From the NCBI GenBank assembly GCA_039026555.1, contig JBCCMB010000022.1:1-27795 (forward strand): 27,795 nt of DNA. The letters are read 5' to 3'. A program made the translations under genes and the position numbers. This document shows, piece by piece, positions 1-7,664 of the stretch; position 1 is the first letter of the stretch, and every line of letters starts with the position of its first letter. Source of the DNA: JBCCMB01 sp039026555. Its GTDB lineage: Bacteria > Pseudomonadota > Alphaproteobacteria > Caulobacterales > Hyphomonadaceae. The notes beneath the pieces are model-generated. The model saw only the letters and a list, made by a program, of their open reading frames with translations, searched no databases and was not told the DNA's origin.

Positions 1-732
1 TTCGCCATGGCCCTCGCTGTTGAAGACATCCGCTCGCGCTATATGCGCTCTTTTTTGGGCGTCGGATGGGTCTTTGTTTCGTTTGCGCTTTTCGTCGGCG
101 TCAAGGTAGCTATCTTCTTGCCCCTATCAAACGGCGATGTTTCATTTTTTGGTCCATACGTGGCGCTGGGATTCTTCGCATGGACTTATGTCAGCTCCGC
201 TATTGTGGATGGTTGCGCCGTGTTCATCGGCGCGGCCAACTGGATAAAAGGCTCTCGCACCCCGAAGACCGTGTTCATCTTGCAGAGCGTGATACGGAAC
301 CTATTTTTAACCGCCGTGAATTTTGCAGTGGTCGCTGTGGTTCTGGCGCTATCGGGCGTTCACCTTACGCCTATGGCTTTGCTCGCGATTCCGATTTTTG
401 GCTTGTTCATTTTGAACGCCATTTGGATTCACATGTTTTTCGGCGCAATTGGCGCGCGTTATCGCGATTTTGTTCACCTCGTACAGACAATTATGCGCGT
501 TATGTTCTTCCTAACACCGGTGTTCTGGTTGCCGGAACAAATGGGCCGGTTGATGGACATACTGATATTCAACCCTTTAACGCACTATATCTTTCTGTTC
601 CGAGATCCGATCATTTACGGCACCGTACCGATGACAAGTTTGTGGGTTGTGCTTGGGGTCACCGTGGTGGGCTCAGCGCTGGCGCTTGCAGTCTTCGCTT
701 ATAGTCGTCGTAAGATCGTTTTTTGGCTCTAG
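1..732 (+). CDS. ABC-2 type polysaccharide/polyol-phosphate export permease (5' end probably cut)
   Basis: Inner-membrane permease of an ABC-2 exporter that moves a lipid-linked glycan (O-antigen, capsule or teichoic-acid type) across the inner membrane. The N-terminus reads LAVEDIRSRYMRSFLGVGW, matching the family signature 'LA.RDI..RYRRS.LG..W', which normally follows about 20-40 further residues. The frame is open to the window edge, so the true start is probably upstream; the first ATG inside is at position 7. About six hydrophobic segments follow, including one containing FFLTPVFWLP, a conserved family motif, and the protein ends in positively charged RRKIVFWL. The ATPase gene starts 4 nt after the stop, so the two are one transcription unit. 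Substrate cannot be told from the sequence. Wzm and KpsM are the closest named relatives. Confidence 0.88.
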   Translation, partial: FAMALAVEDIRSRYMRSFLGVGWVFVSFALFVGVKVAIFLPLSNGDVSFFGPYVALGFFAWTYVSSAIVDGCAVFIGAANWIKGSRTPKTVFILQSVIRNLFLTAVNFAVVAVVLALSGVHLTPMALLAIPIFGLFILNAIWIHMFFGAIGARYRDFVHLVQTIMRVMFFLTPVFWLPEQMGRLMDILIFNPLTHYIFLFRDPIIYGTVPMTSLWVVLGVTVVGSALALAVFAYSRRKIVFWL

Positions 733-736
733 AGTA

Positions 737-1486
737 ATGATTGAGATCAGGCTTGAGAACGTCACGCTGACCTACCCGATGCTTGGGGGCGGCGTACGGA
801 AGAAACTGGGCGACACAGCCGCCCTTGTGGGCGCGGGCTCTGTCGTAACCGATGATGATGATCGCGGACGGAGTATCGTGGCGCTCTCCGATATCTCGCT
901 CCATCTAAAAGAAGGAGCCCGCGTCGGCCTTATCGGCCGCAATGGGTCCGGGAAATCGACCTTGTTGCGCGTCATGGCGGGCATATACGAACCGCTGACG
1001 GGGCGCGTCGGCATAGCTGGCGAAGTCGCATCGTTATTCAATGTCGGGCTTGGCATGAAGCCGGAGGCGTCGGGCTACCGCAACATCGAACTTGCTGGGT
1101 TGATGGCGGGGCAATCACATAAGGCAATCGCCGAAAAGCTACCTGAAATCGCGGACTTCAGCGAACTTGGCCAATACCTCAACATGCCCGTCAGAACGTA
1201 TTCAAGCGGTATGGCGATGCGGCTAAAATTTGCCTGCGCGACCGCGTTCTCGCCTGATATCTTGCTAATGGACGAGTGGCTCGGCGCAGGCGATGCAGCT
1301 TTTCAAGAAAAGGCCAAGCAACGTATGGCGACGATGGTTCAAAACGCTGGGATATTAGTGCTCGCGTCTCACAGTGTGCGCCTTATTACGGATAACTGCG
1401 ACAAGGCGATTTGGCTTGATCGCGGAAGAATGGCCGCGTTCGGGCCGGTTGACGACGTTTTGGCCGAGATGAGCGCTCAGCCGTAA
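737..1486 (+). CDS. ABC transporter ATPase for polysaccharide export (Wzt/KpsT-like)
   Basis: Cytoplasmic ATPase partner of the preceding permease. With the ATG at 737 it is 249 residues. Visible motifs are Walker A GRNGSGKST (about 67-75), the signature YSSGM (155-159), Walker B ILLMDE (175-180) followed by the D-loop region WLGAGD, and the switch His in ASHS (about 212). The WLGAGD sequence and the conserved YSSGM.MRL.FA are typical of the Wzt/KpsT/RfbE subfamily. An insert of about 30 residues, with an Asp run, sits before the conserved VALSDISL strand. There is no C-terminal carbohydrate-binding extension as in long Wzt, so it is the short type. A longer open frame begins at 647 inside the permease gene, but position 737, just after the permease stop, is the sensible start. 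Confidence 0.92.
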   Translation: MIEIRLENVTLTYPMLGGGVRKKLGDTAALVGAGSVVTDDDDRGRSIVALSDISLHLKEGARVGLIGRNGSGKSTLLRVMAGIYEPLTGRVGIAGEVASLFNVGLGMKPEASGYRNIELAGLMAGQSHKAIAEKLPEIADFSELGQYLNMPVRTYSSGMAMRLKFACATAFSPDILLMDEWLGAGDAAFQEKAKQRMATMVQNAGILVLASHSVRLITDNCDKAIWLDRGRMAAFGPVDDVLAEMSAQP

Positions 1487-1847
1487 CTTATGCGCCCGAT
1501 TGATGTCGATCGACGCCGTCGGCGCCATCCAGCGCCGGACGATTAGCGCTGCTGCGGCGCCACCTTTTTCACGCGAAACTACTCGCCAGCGCGACCGTTC
1601 CCGGCTTTTAAGCAGGTGGATGAATATCCGCCACAGCGAATACGCACCTCGCAAGTTTAAAGCGAATCTCCATAACGCCGAGAGGCGCGAGACCCAGGGT
1701 ACGACGGCCGCGACGGCGGACCGCACCAATGGCCTGAACGGACCAAATCAGCAGCGAAGAAGGGGCAGCTGGAATTTCCTCCGATTTGCCGCTTGACGAC
1801 GCTGCACACTCCAGACTACATCAGCGCTCCGATCATTGATCGGCGGA
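1487..1847. other. Gene-free stretch between the ABC operon and tRNA-Asp
   Basis: About 360 nt. Open frames exist on both strands (98 codons plus, 124 codons minus overlapping the ATPase gene). Neither resembles a family I know, and both are rich in Arg/Ala runs typical of chance frames in GC-rich DNA. The minus-strand frame has a hydrophobic, Trp/Arg-rich stretch that could be a decayed gene, but I cannot support that. The tRNA promoter should be near the right end. Confidence 0.4.
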
Positions 1848-1924
1848 GCGGGTGTAGCTCAGATGGTTAGAGTACCGGCCTGTCACGCCGGGGGTCGCGG
1901 GTTCGAGCCCCGTCACTCGCGCCA
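1848..1924 (+). tRNA. tRNA-Asp(GTC)
   Basis: A full cloverleaf of 77 nt. The acceptor arm GCGGGTG pairs with CACTCGC (one G-T wobble), followed by discriminator G and an encoded CCA. The D-arm is GCTC/GAGT. The anticodon stem CCGGC/GCCGG carries loop CTGTCAC with anticodon GTC at 1882-1884. The T-arm is GCGGG-TTCGAGC-CCCGT. The tRNA body starts right after the GGCGGA run. tRNA genes are common integration points, and the DNA to the right has transposase remnants, but I found no direct repeat of the tRNA 3' end that would mark an attachment site. Confidence 0.97.
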
Positions 1925-1957
1925 CTTTAATGTGGACATAAATGTACTGATTTGTTG

Positions 1958-1990
1958 AAAAGGCTCGGTTTTTTTTAACCGGGCGCTTTT
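1958..1990 (+). terminator. Probable terminator after tRNA-Asp
   Basis: Hairpin GCTCGGTT / AACCGGGC around a T-rich loop, flanked by AAAAG on the left and GCTTTT on the right so the stem can extend with a small bulge. It is followed by CATCTTTT. The position 30 nt after the tRNA fits a tRNA transcript terminator. Confidence 0.65.
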
Positions 1991-2347
1991 CATCTTTTAA
2001 GTCAGCTCGATTTTACGACCTCATTTTACTTCAAAACGTGACCTCATTTGGAATGGTCAGCGCCTCGGGGCTGATGAAAAAATCAACTGATATCCCGGGA
2101 TTTTGAGGAACAAATACGACGACCAAAGACGCGTCCCAGACGATTTAACCACCTCGATCCAAGAGCGCCTCCACGCGTCTCTTCGAAAACCGCAAATCTT
2201 GAGATGGCGCGCGCGCTGATATAGTCGGGCAATCATAACATGGCTCGATTGCACTCGAGCATTGAAAACACAAAAACGACAGACTTGGGCGAGTCATCAT
2301 TTGTCACTTGCAGCGGCGACGAATTTGTTGGCGATAACGTTCATCAA
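1991..2347. other. Gene-free stretch with a short direct repeat
   Basis: No credible coding sequence is seen on either strand. The only structure I noticed is the 10-mer GACCTCATTT occurring twice, at 2017-2026 and 2040-2049, a 23-nt period. No integrase gene or attachment-site copy was recognised despite the tRNA next door. Confidence 0.4.
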
Positions 2348-3295
2348 TCAGTAGAGCAGGCTTGCACTGAAGGTGAATTCCCAATCATTCCCCCCGGTAG
2401 CGGTCTCCACCAAACTGTAAGCGCCTAGTCGATATGAGAGGGCCTTTTGCGATTTTAGAATTAACGTCTTGCCGGCGCTCAATCCAACAGGCACCTCCCA
2501 GGCGTTTTCGTCTGCAGACCAGTCATAGGTGATTGAGTTGTTGTATCCAAAAAACCAATCCCCGATGCCAGGACTGTTCAAATTATAAAACACGATAGGT
2601 TGGACTGTTGAGGTATTATAGTCGTCTTCGCCCCATAGGTGATTAACGAGTGCGCCATAGGTCAACGGTCCTGAAGCGCCGAACACAGCTGTTACAATAC
2701 CGCCGCCCCACCCCGCCCCTTGCGCTGAGTCATCTGTGTGCGTGTCTAGAGAAATCTGCGGTCCAACCGCAAATGTTAAAGGCCCGTTCTGATTGGACGG
2801 AATTACAAAGGCTTGGAGAATTGTATCGCTAATCCCCCATTCTGTCTCTTGTCCCATCGACGTACCATCTGGCACAGGCACGCCAAGGATTGGGATAACT
2901 CCGCGAAGAAGGACATTGCCCCAGTCTTGTTGAGCTATTGTTGCAATTGGCTGCACCTGAAAATTGTAGAGCGTATCATCGCTAGATGGCCCGAAACCAA
3001 TCGAATTGCTTAGGAAAACACCATTCACAGCGGCTGTTGGGTCTTGAGACTCGCGGGTCGCTTGGCAAACCTCATCGCATTCATATTGCTCTTGCTCTTG
3101 CGCGGCAGCCGGCGCAACTGAGCATACATAAATGAGTCCGAACGCCGCGCTCGATAAAACACGGGGCTTGGACCCTTTGAGGCTAGACTTAAAAATATCA
3201 GTTCGTGTTTGCCGGCGCTTCGCATCGACACAGTTTCGGCGGATTGGATAGCAGTATTTTTTTAAGTTTGTTCGAAGACTTTGCGTGTTCATCAT
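2348..3295 (-). CDS. Outer-membrane beta-barrel protein, 'neuromedin U'/MetA-pathway-like transporter family
   Basis: Predicted outer-membrane protein of 315 residues, of unknown substrate. The mature part follows the family often labelled 'neuromedin U' or MetA-like transporter. It has a start like QDPTAAVNGVFLSNSI, an early IQP.A-type strand, then GISDTILQAFV, FAVGPQISLDTHTDD, WGGGIVTAV, YGALVNHLWG, ITYDWSADENAWEVPVGLSAGKT, and a C-terminus ending in an aromatic (SLLY), as barrels do. The start at 3295 (ATGATG) has GAGAGGG about 5 nt upstream. The upstream TTG frame start is less likely. The N-terminus is odd: about 45 charged residues precede the hydrophobic signal region that ends VAPAAAQ, which is very long for a signal peptide. 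It is a single gene flanked by gaps and IS remnants. Confidence 0.72.
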   Translation of the reverse strand: MMNTQSLRTNLKKYCYPIRRNCVDAKRRQTRTDIFKSSLKGSKPRVLSSAAFGLIYVCSVAPAAAQEQEQYECDEVCQATRESQDPTAAVNGVFLSNSIGFGPSSDDTLYNFQVQPIATIAQQDWGNVLLRGVIPILGVPVPDGTSMGQETEWGISDTILQAFVIPSNQNGPLTFAVGPQISLDTHTDDSAQGAGWGGGIVTAVFGASGPLTYGALVNHLWGEDDYNTSTVQPIVFYNLNSPGIGDWFFGYNNSITYDWSADENAWEVPVGLSAGKTLILKSQKALSYRLGAYSLVETATGGNDWEFTFSASLLY

Positions 3296-3462
3296 CGACC
3301 CTCTCAATGGCTCGCGCACCTGCGCCGATAGCCTAAGCTAAGGCCTATCTCGATTGGTCTTAGCCCTATTGAGAAAGCTAGAGTGTTCGAAAATCGAAGT
3401 TGCTCAAGTCCTCTGAACGCGCAGCCGCAGCGCGTTTGCGGACGCCTGCGCTAACCCGCCCC

Positions 3463-3702
3463 CTATAGCTCCACCAGTTTCTGCATCGTATTTCCCTGTT
3501 GGATTTGGATGGGAGATGTCTTTTCCGGTGTTATTGGACGGATACCGCCCGTCTCCGCAAGAATACGACAAGCCGAGGTGTGGAGCCGGTCGAACGCCTG
3601 GCTAATGTCTTGGGCCACCTCCCCGCGCGTCGAACGACCCCAAATCTCGCGCCTTCGGTCCGCTTTGTAATTAATCCGTTTGCGACGCTCCATCTGCAAC
3701 AC
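3463..3702 (-). pseudogene. IS30-family transposase N-terminal remnant
   Basis: A short frame whose first about 55 residues match the N-terminal helix-turn-helix region of IS30 transposases. It reads MERRKRINY..DRRREIW.R..RGE...DI..AFDRLHTSACRILAETGGIRP. The family consensus, from memory, is close to 'REEIWRRWQRGES...IA..FDR.HSSI..ILA.TGGIRP'. After GGIRP the similarity stops, and the frame ends about 25 codons later. The DDE catalytic domain (roughly 250 more residues) is absent downstream. The frame opens with GTG at 3702, and an ATG follows at 3693. It is read as a decayed insertion sequence rather than a working small protein. No terminal inverted repeats were recognised. Confidence 0.6.
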
Positions 3703-3815
3703 TCTAGTCTGCGATCAAACTAAAGCGTTGCGACAACCCATTGAATCAACACGTTGAAAGCGGTCGAAACAAACGTCTTAGAGGGGCCGAGTTTAGGACG
3801 CTCATTTCATTCTAA

Positions 3816-3835
3816 ACACCGCCACATGAGTGGCG
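3816..3835 (-). terminator. Possible terminator after the tandem-repeat protein gene
   Basis: Perfect 6-bp hairpin CGCCAC-TCAT-GTGGCG on the minus strand, just past the stop of the 3848-5383 gene, followed by GTGTTT. The T tract is weak, so this is tentative. Confidence 0.35.
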
Positions 3836-3847
3836 ACCAAGAAACAC

Positions 3848-5383
3848 TCAGTCCGTAATGTATACTTCCAAATCCCGAATGTGGCGATTGCCGAGCGGCC
3901 CCTCCATGAAGTTCGCCATATCATCATAGCTACGGGGGCGTGTGAACGCCGTTGCGCCGTCTCCGTCAATCCAAAGCCCGGCAACCATTGTCTCTCCGGA
4001 GATTTCGATCCGTTCTAAGTCCGACACAACTTTTCCGGCCGCGTTCAACTGATCGCGCAGCGTCCGAAACTCTTCGAGCGGCACAGCCGACATAAATTGT
4101 GGCCCATCGCCATCTGGAAATTTCTGCCATACGGCCCGGTATGCAATTTTTCCATCGCGCTCTATAATCTCAAGATCAACCGGAAACCAATTATCGGCTT
4201 TTTGCGAATTATAAAGGTCCATAAACGCTGATCTATCACCGAAAGGTAGGCGTGGCGCGCCGCGCACGTCTTGCACGCCCCGGTCTTTCGCCCAGAGGCT
4301 GGCATAGTGCAACTCGCCCTCAATACGCACGACTTCAAAATCGATGATGACAAATCCCTCATCGATCTGATTGTTGTGAAGGGTATTGAACTCAATAATT
4401 TTTTTGGGGGCTTTGATTGGGGTGGCGCCGACACCTTCTTCCCAAAGGCCTATATAATACGGAACATTATCTGATTTGACGATTTCGAAATCGACAAGTC
4501 GCAACCCATCCTCTTGTTGCAGCTTTTGTTTTAGGCTCTTAAACGCCGTCAAAGGTAGCGGAGTTGTAATGCGTTGAACCTTGGCGCCTTCCTCAAGAAC
4601 GGTGCGCATTCTGAACGTGGCGATAAACGCCTCACGCTTTTTAGCTTTTTCATCTAACGCGTCGCCAATATCCGACCGAGACGCGCTACTCGCACTTGTG
4701 TTGGTGCTGGTTTGGGCGACGTTCCGTTGATAATCTGGATCGCCAACACAATGCACAAAGACTGGCTGATCAGCCGATTCGCCGTGAGAGGTGATATCGT
4801 TGAACCCGAGTCCATCTTTTTGACATCGATAAGACATTCTCGTTTCGTAGGCAGGAGTGAGTTCTCGCCAGAACCCTTTCCTCAAAAGGGCCAATACGGG
4901 TTTGCCTTCGACTTTGCGCGTTTGGATCACCTGATTACAGGCCGTGATCGGCGAGTGTGCGGTTAAGTTGTCCGGGTCGATCGGAGCGTACTCGGTCATC
5001 AAAAAGGCTTTTCGCGAAAGATCGGTGTCGGGAGATGGAACTGTACTTTCGAATACGTCCAGACTGTTTCCATCGTGGTCGCGCATCGCGAAACTTAGCC
5101 CGGATAGCGTGTGGCCTCTTCCGCAAGTGGCGTTGTAGTCAACCGAAAATCGCAGGCCCTGTCCGACATCATACGAGGAATAGACGCCATCTTCATGAGT
5201 AACACGCACAATGGGAGCGGCGTCTTCACCGCCGATCGGCGCATCGAACATGTATCCGCCGATATTGATGTCTGCTTTTTTTAAATAAGGGCCGGCGTGA
5301 AGCTCTGTATCTGCCTCGCTGACCTGGATAGACATCCCGGTCGCAACCATCAGACCAATCGTAAATCCTAACCTTCTGATCAT
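3848..5383 (-). CDS. Exported protein with five C-terminal tandem repeats (BTRD1-like), function unknown
   Basis: A 511-residue protein with a signal peptide (MIRR, a hydrophobic stretch, then SIQVSEA before DTELH). The start at 5383 has GGGGA 7 nt upstream. An in-frame ATG at 5419 lacks a good site and would bury the signal. The N-terminal half (about 30-220) carries six Cys after the signal. A low-complexity Thr/Ser/Ala linker follows, about 225-238. The C-terminal half has a repeat of about 50 residues, pattern (V/I)DxE(I/V)(V/I)xxxGxxxYxxxW: DFEIVKSDNVPYYIGLW, DFEVVRIEGELHYASLW, DLEIIERDGKIAYRAVW, DLERIEISGETMVAGLW, and a last one cut at DLEVYITD. This resembles Pfam 'bacterial tandem repeat domain 1', seen in secreted proteins. 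No catalytic motif is visible. It could be a T2SS substrate, but that is only a guess. Confidence 0.7.
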   Translation of the reverse strand: MIRRLGFTIGLMVATGMSIQVSEADTELHAGPYLKKADINIGGYMFDAPIGGEDAAPIVRVTHEDGVYSSYDVGQGLRFSVDYNATCGRGHTLSGLSFAMRDHDGNSLDVFESTVPSPDTDLSRKAFLMTEYAPIDPDNLTAHSPITACNQVIQTRKVEGKPVLALLRKGFWRELTPAYETRMSYRCQKDGLGFNDITSHGESADQPVFVHCVGDPDYQRNVAQTSTNTSASSASRSDIGDALDEKAKKREAFIATFRMRTVLEEGAKVQRITTPLPLTAFKSLKQKLQQEDGLRLVDFEIVKSDNVPYYIGLWEEGVGATPIKAPKKIIEFNTLHNNQIDEGFVIIDFEVVRIEGELHYASLWAKDRGVQDVRGAPRLPFGDRSAFMDLYNSQKADNWFPVDLEIIERDGKIAYRAVWQKFPDGDGPQFMSAVPLEEFRTLRDQLNAAGKVVSDLERIEISGETMVAGLWIDGDGATAFTRPRSYDDMANFMEGPLGNRHIRDLEVYITD

Positions 5384-5667
5384 ATTCCAATCCCCACTCT
5401 TTAAAAAACGACGATACATAGCTGTCTCACGCGGTCCAGATTAAGCTTTGTGCATGGCTATTGTTGGGCAGGTCTTCAGAATGAGTGCGGGTAGTTTGAA
5501 GGAAGACGTACTGACGTCGAAAACTGAAGCGATTTGGGGTCATCTTTCAGTCCTATACAACTGAATTTACGAGCTAAAATTCGGTCACGCAGTATCCCCA
5601 ACTGACCTTGCCCACCTGAACTGCTGCCATGTTTTGATTATAGAAATCGACTGTTCGGGGGGCAGCT
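5384..5667. other. Intergenic stretch upstream of the tandem-repeat protein gene
   Basis: No gene is seen here. It should hold the promoter of the minus-strand gene starting at 5383. I could not pick a convincing -35/-10 pair. Confidence 0.35.
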
Positions 5668-5815
5668 ATGGCTCGCAAACATTGCACGAGCGAGGAAACC
5701 ATCCGGACGCTTCGCGAAGCGGATGGTTGATTGAACAAGATCAGACGTGGCGGATATTGTCCGGCATCTTGGCGTTTCGGATGTCACCAACTACCGGGAG
5801 GAGTTAAAGGCGTGA
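5668..5815 (+). pseudogene. IS3-family transposase OrfA remnant
   Basis: An ATG at 5668 preceded by GGGGGGC opens MARKHCTSEETIRTLREADG and then hits a stop. In another frame the match resumes as VADIVRHLGVSDVTNYREELK, ending at 5813-5815. Together these follow the order of an IS3-type OrfA N-terminus ('MxRKRHTxEEIVxKLRQVD...VADAIRQIGVSExTYYRWRxEYGGLK'). The internal stop and frameshift, loss of the Trp/Arg in the recognition helix, and absence of the leucine zipper and OrfB make it a clear fossil. It lies alone between two unrelated genes. Confidence 0.7.
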
Positions 5816-5907
5816 TTACAGCGTTTCCAATCTAACGTCCCCGACCGCAAAAGGCGTCGGAACGTGATCTTAGTATCACCCCCTTCAAGGCTTGAGCGTT
5901 TCAAAAA

Positions 5908-6435
5908 TTAGAACGCATTCAGCGCCGCGCCGCATGTGGTAGCGCCGGAAACTTGGGTCACCATTGTCCAACCATTGGGTCGCGTCAGCCGCAAAGACCC
6001 GCCATTTAATCGAGTTCCACTCGCATCGCCCTCGCCTGGTCGCAAAGACAAGGCCAATTCCAGTTGGGCGGTCGGCGACTGGTAAGTCTGCTCGGAAAAA
6101 TGCATGTCGAACACGTCGCCAGACGCTTCTGTCCGCGCGAATGAGACAGTGTCGCCGTTCAGCTGCATTTTCCCGATACCTGCGCCAGCCTCGGCGAAAA
6201 ACACAAATCGCGCGGATGGCTGAGACGCGAAAAGGAACAATCCACATTCCCCGTCAGACAATTGCTGCGCCGGCAATTCGTCAATCGTCAGCGCTTCATC
6301 GCCAAACTCATAAACTGTTGGAGAATTCTGTTCGCGCGGCGCTCCATCGGGCGTCTCTATAGACGGCGATGTCGATACGCACGCGCTCAAGACAATCAAT
6401 ACGGCTCCGATAATCCAGGGGACGCGATGCATCAT
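5908..6435 (-). CDS. Small lipoprotein of unknown function, last gene of the T2SS operon
   Basis: A 175-residue predicted lipoprotein. The signal MMHRVPWIIGAVLIVLSAC has lipobox LSAC with Cys19, and +2 is Val. The mature part is acidic near its start (ETPDGAPREQ.. EFGDEALTIDELP). It then has alternating strands with a Cys in DGECGLFLFAS and a Cys near the end in ATTCGAAL, which could form a disulfide. I do not recognise a family. The ATG at 6435 overlaps the gspN stop as TGATG, so translation is probably coupled. A TTG one codon upstream, 7 nt after GGAGG, is an alternative start. The place in the operon suggests an envelope role linked to secretion (pilotin, assembly or anchoring factor), but it does not look like GspS and no function is proven. 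Confidence 0.75.
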   Translation of the reverse strand: MMHRVPWIIGAVLIVLSACVSTSPSIETPDGAPREQNSPTVYEFGDEALTIDELPAQQLSDGECGLFLFASQPSARFVFFAEAGAGIGKMQLNGDTVSFARTEASGDVFDMHFSEQTYQSPTAQLELALSLRPGEGDASGTRLNGGSLRLTRPNGWTMVTQVSGATTCGAALNAF

Positions 6436-7196
6436 CAATTTAACGCCTCCCGCGGCGCGGCTGTCGCCGAATTTGCGATGGAATAAACATAATCGCCATC
6501 TTGATATCGAAATCTAAGGGTTTCTAGCGCAGACACCAGCCTTGTATCAGTTGTCGTCACGCGCGCTGCAGCCGAGAAGCTTCCGTTCGCGCCGAGTTGT
6601 CCATCCGCCGAAACTAAATCTGGTCCCGGCTGGCTCCTCAAAGTCACCTGAAGCAGACCATTGTTGCAAGAAATCTCGCCATCCATTTTGGGGCCGGACC
6701 AACTCCACTGCGCGCCGACCGCGGTCAGAAGATCCGTCGTCAAAGTTCCATCCGCCGCCTTGCAAGACATATCCGCGTTTAACGCTAGGGTTCGAATCGA
6801 TAAGCTTAGACTCGACGGCGCGGTGCGTAATCTGGGATCAAGGCTTTCTAGCGCATGAAGACGCACGTCAGCGATAACGTCTTGAATATAGATTGAGCGG
6901 CCAAAACCAAGTTTTACGTCCCCTCGCCCCGTCGCCGCCGGCCCGACGACGTCGCCGCTATATCTCAAGCCGCCCCGCAGAAGCGATAATGGCTTGGCTT
7001 TAAGGCCGATGCGGCCAATGTCCTGACCACCGGCCGAGACCCCTGTCATCGTCCCCCGCCATACCGTCCCAGACGCCCGCTCATACGTCACCATTCCAAG
7101 CGCGGCGCGGTCCAGAACGAAGCCCAAAGGCGTGTTTGCGACAACACCGCTTACAAACACGACCAAAAACACAAGAATTAGCCAGATCTTAGCCAT
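6435..7196 (-). CDS. gspN: Type II secretion system protein N
   Basis: 253 residues, a bitopic inner-membrane protein with one N-terminal TM (about 4-22) and a periplasmic domain. It matches the T2SSN family in its early NTPLGFVLDRA and A.GTVWRGTMTGV (the family has 'GTvW.G'), LK..PLSLLRG, and a pair of Cys (MSCKA and ISCNN) that fit the conserved disulfide. Length is as usual for GspN. It starts 3 nt after the gspM stop. GspN is an accessory component absent from many T2SSs. Its position as the last gsp gene is the classic one. Confidence 0.9.
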   Translation of the reverse strand: MAKIWLILVFLVVFVSGVVANTPLGFVLDRAALGMVTYERASGTVWRGTMTGVSAGGQDIGRIGLKAKPLSLLRGGLRYSGDVVGPAATGRGDVKLGFGRSIYIQDVIADVRLHALESLDPRLRTAPSSLSLSIRTLALNADMSCKAADGTLTTDLLTAVGAQWSWSGPKMDGEISCNNGLLQVTLRSQPGPDLVSADGQLGANGSFSAAARVTTTDTRLVSALETLRFRYQDGDYVYSIANSATAAPREALN

Positions 7197-7199
7197 GGC

Positions 7200-7664
7200 T
7201 CACAACCCCTGTTCAACGTAGAGATTGGCGCTGATGGTCGTTTGATCGGAATTCCAACGTATGGACGCCTTTCCGACACGCACGCCATGGACGCGTTCAA
7301 GATCCACCAACCAAGCGTAAAGCGGCTGCGGAGGTTCCGCTTCAAGCCATAGATTTAGCCCGCCCTGATCCGTCGGCGCCATGCGATTGACCTCGAGGCC
7401 AAACAAACTCGACGTGTCGGACACAATCGCTTGTAGAGGCCGGCCATCGCTCGGCGTCGCCCTTTGATCGGTTTTTGTCGCCGCGACGGCCCGAACTTCC
7501 TCATTAATCGCGACTTCACGCTCCAGAGCGTTGGCGGCGCGCTCGCGGTACGACATTGACGGAACTACGCCGAGCTGCACAATCGAGACAAGCGCGACCA
7601 GCGCGGCGCAAATGGTCAGCAACAAACGCTCACGCGCATCCCTGGCGTTCCACCATTCCATCAT
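7200..7664 (-). CDS. gspM: Type II secretion system protein M
   Basis: 154 residues. It has a short cytoplasmic N-terminus (MMEWWNARDARERLL, the typical 'W..R..RER.LL' start), one TM (about 14-33), then a coiled segment and a small ferredoxin-like periplasmic domain (LQAIVSDTSSLFGLEV, WLVDLERVHGVRV). GspM forms the inner-membrane platform with GspL, GspF and GspC. The start ATG overlaps the gspL stop by 4 nt (ATGA). Confidence 0.9.
   Translation of the reverse strand: MMEWWNARDARERLLLTICAALVALVSIVQLGVVPSMSYRERAANALEREVAINEEVRAVAATKTDQRATPSDGRPLQAIVSDTSSLFGLEVNRMAPTDQGGLNLWLEAEPPQPLYAWLVDLERVHGVRVGKASIRWNSDQTTISANLYVEQGL

Noticed and set aside
1500..1796. 98-codon plus-strand frame after the ABC ATPase, and a 124-codon minus frame over it
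   Set aside because: No family resemblance, Arg/Ala-rich composition of chance frames, and one overlaps the ATPase gene.
2057..2254. Minus-strand 65-codon frame near the tRNA, considered as an integrase remnant
   Set aside because: No integrase motif (R..HxxR..Y) and no similarity I could recognise.
2240..2428. 62-codon plus-strand frame
   Set aside because: Runs into the 3' end of the convincing minus-strand barrel gene; no ribosome site or homology.
3420..3465. GC-rich imperfect hairpin (GCGCAG...CTGCGC) as terminator or small RNA
   Set aside because: Imperfect stem, no T tract, and it follows a decayed transposase fragment.
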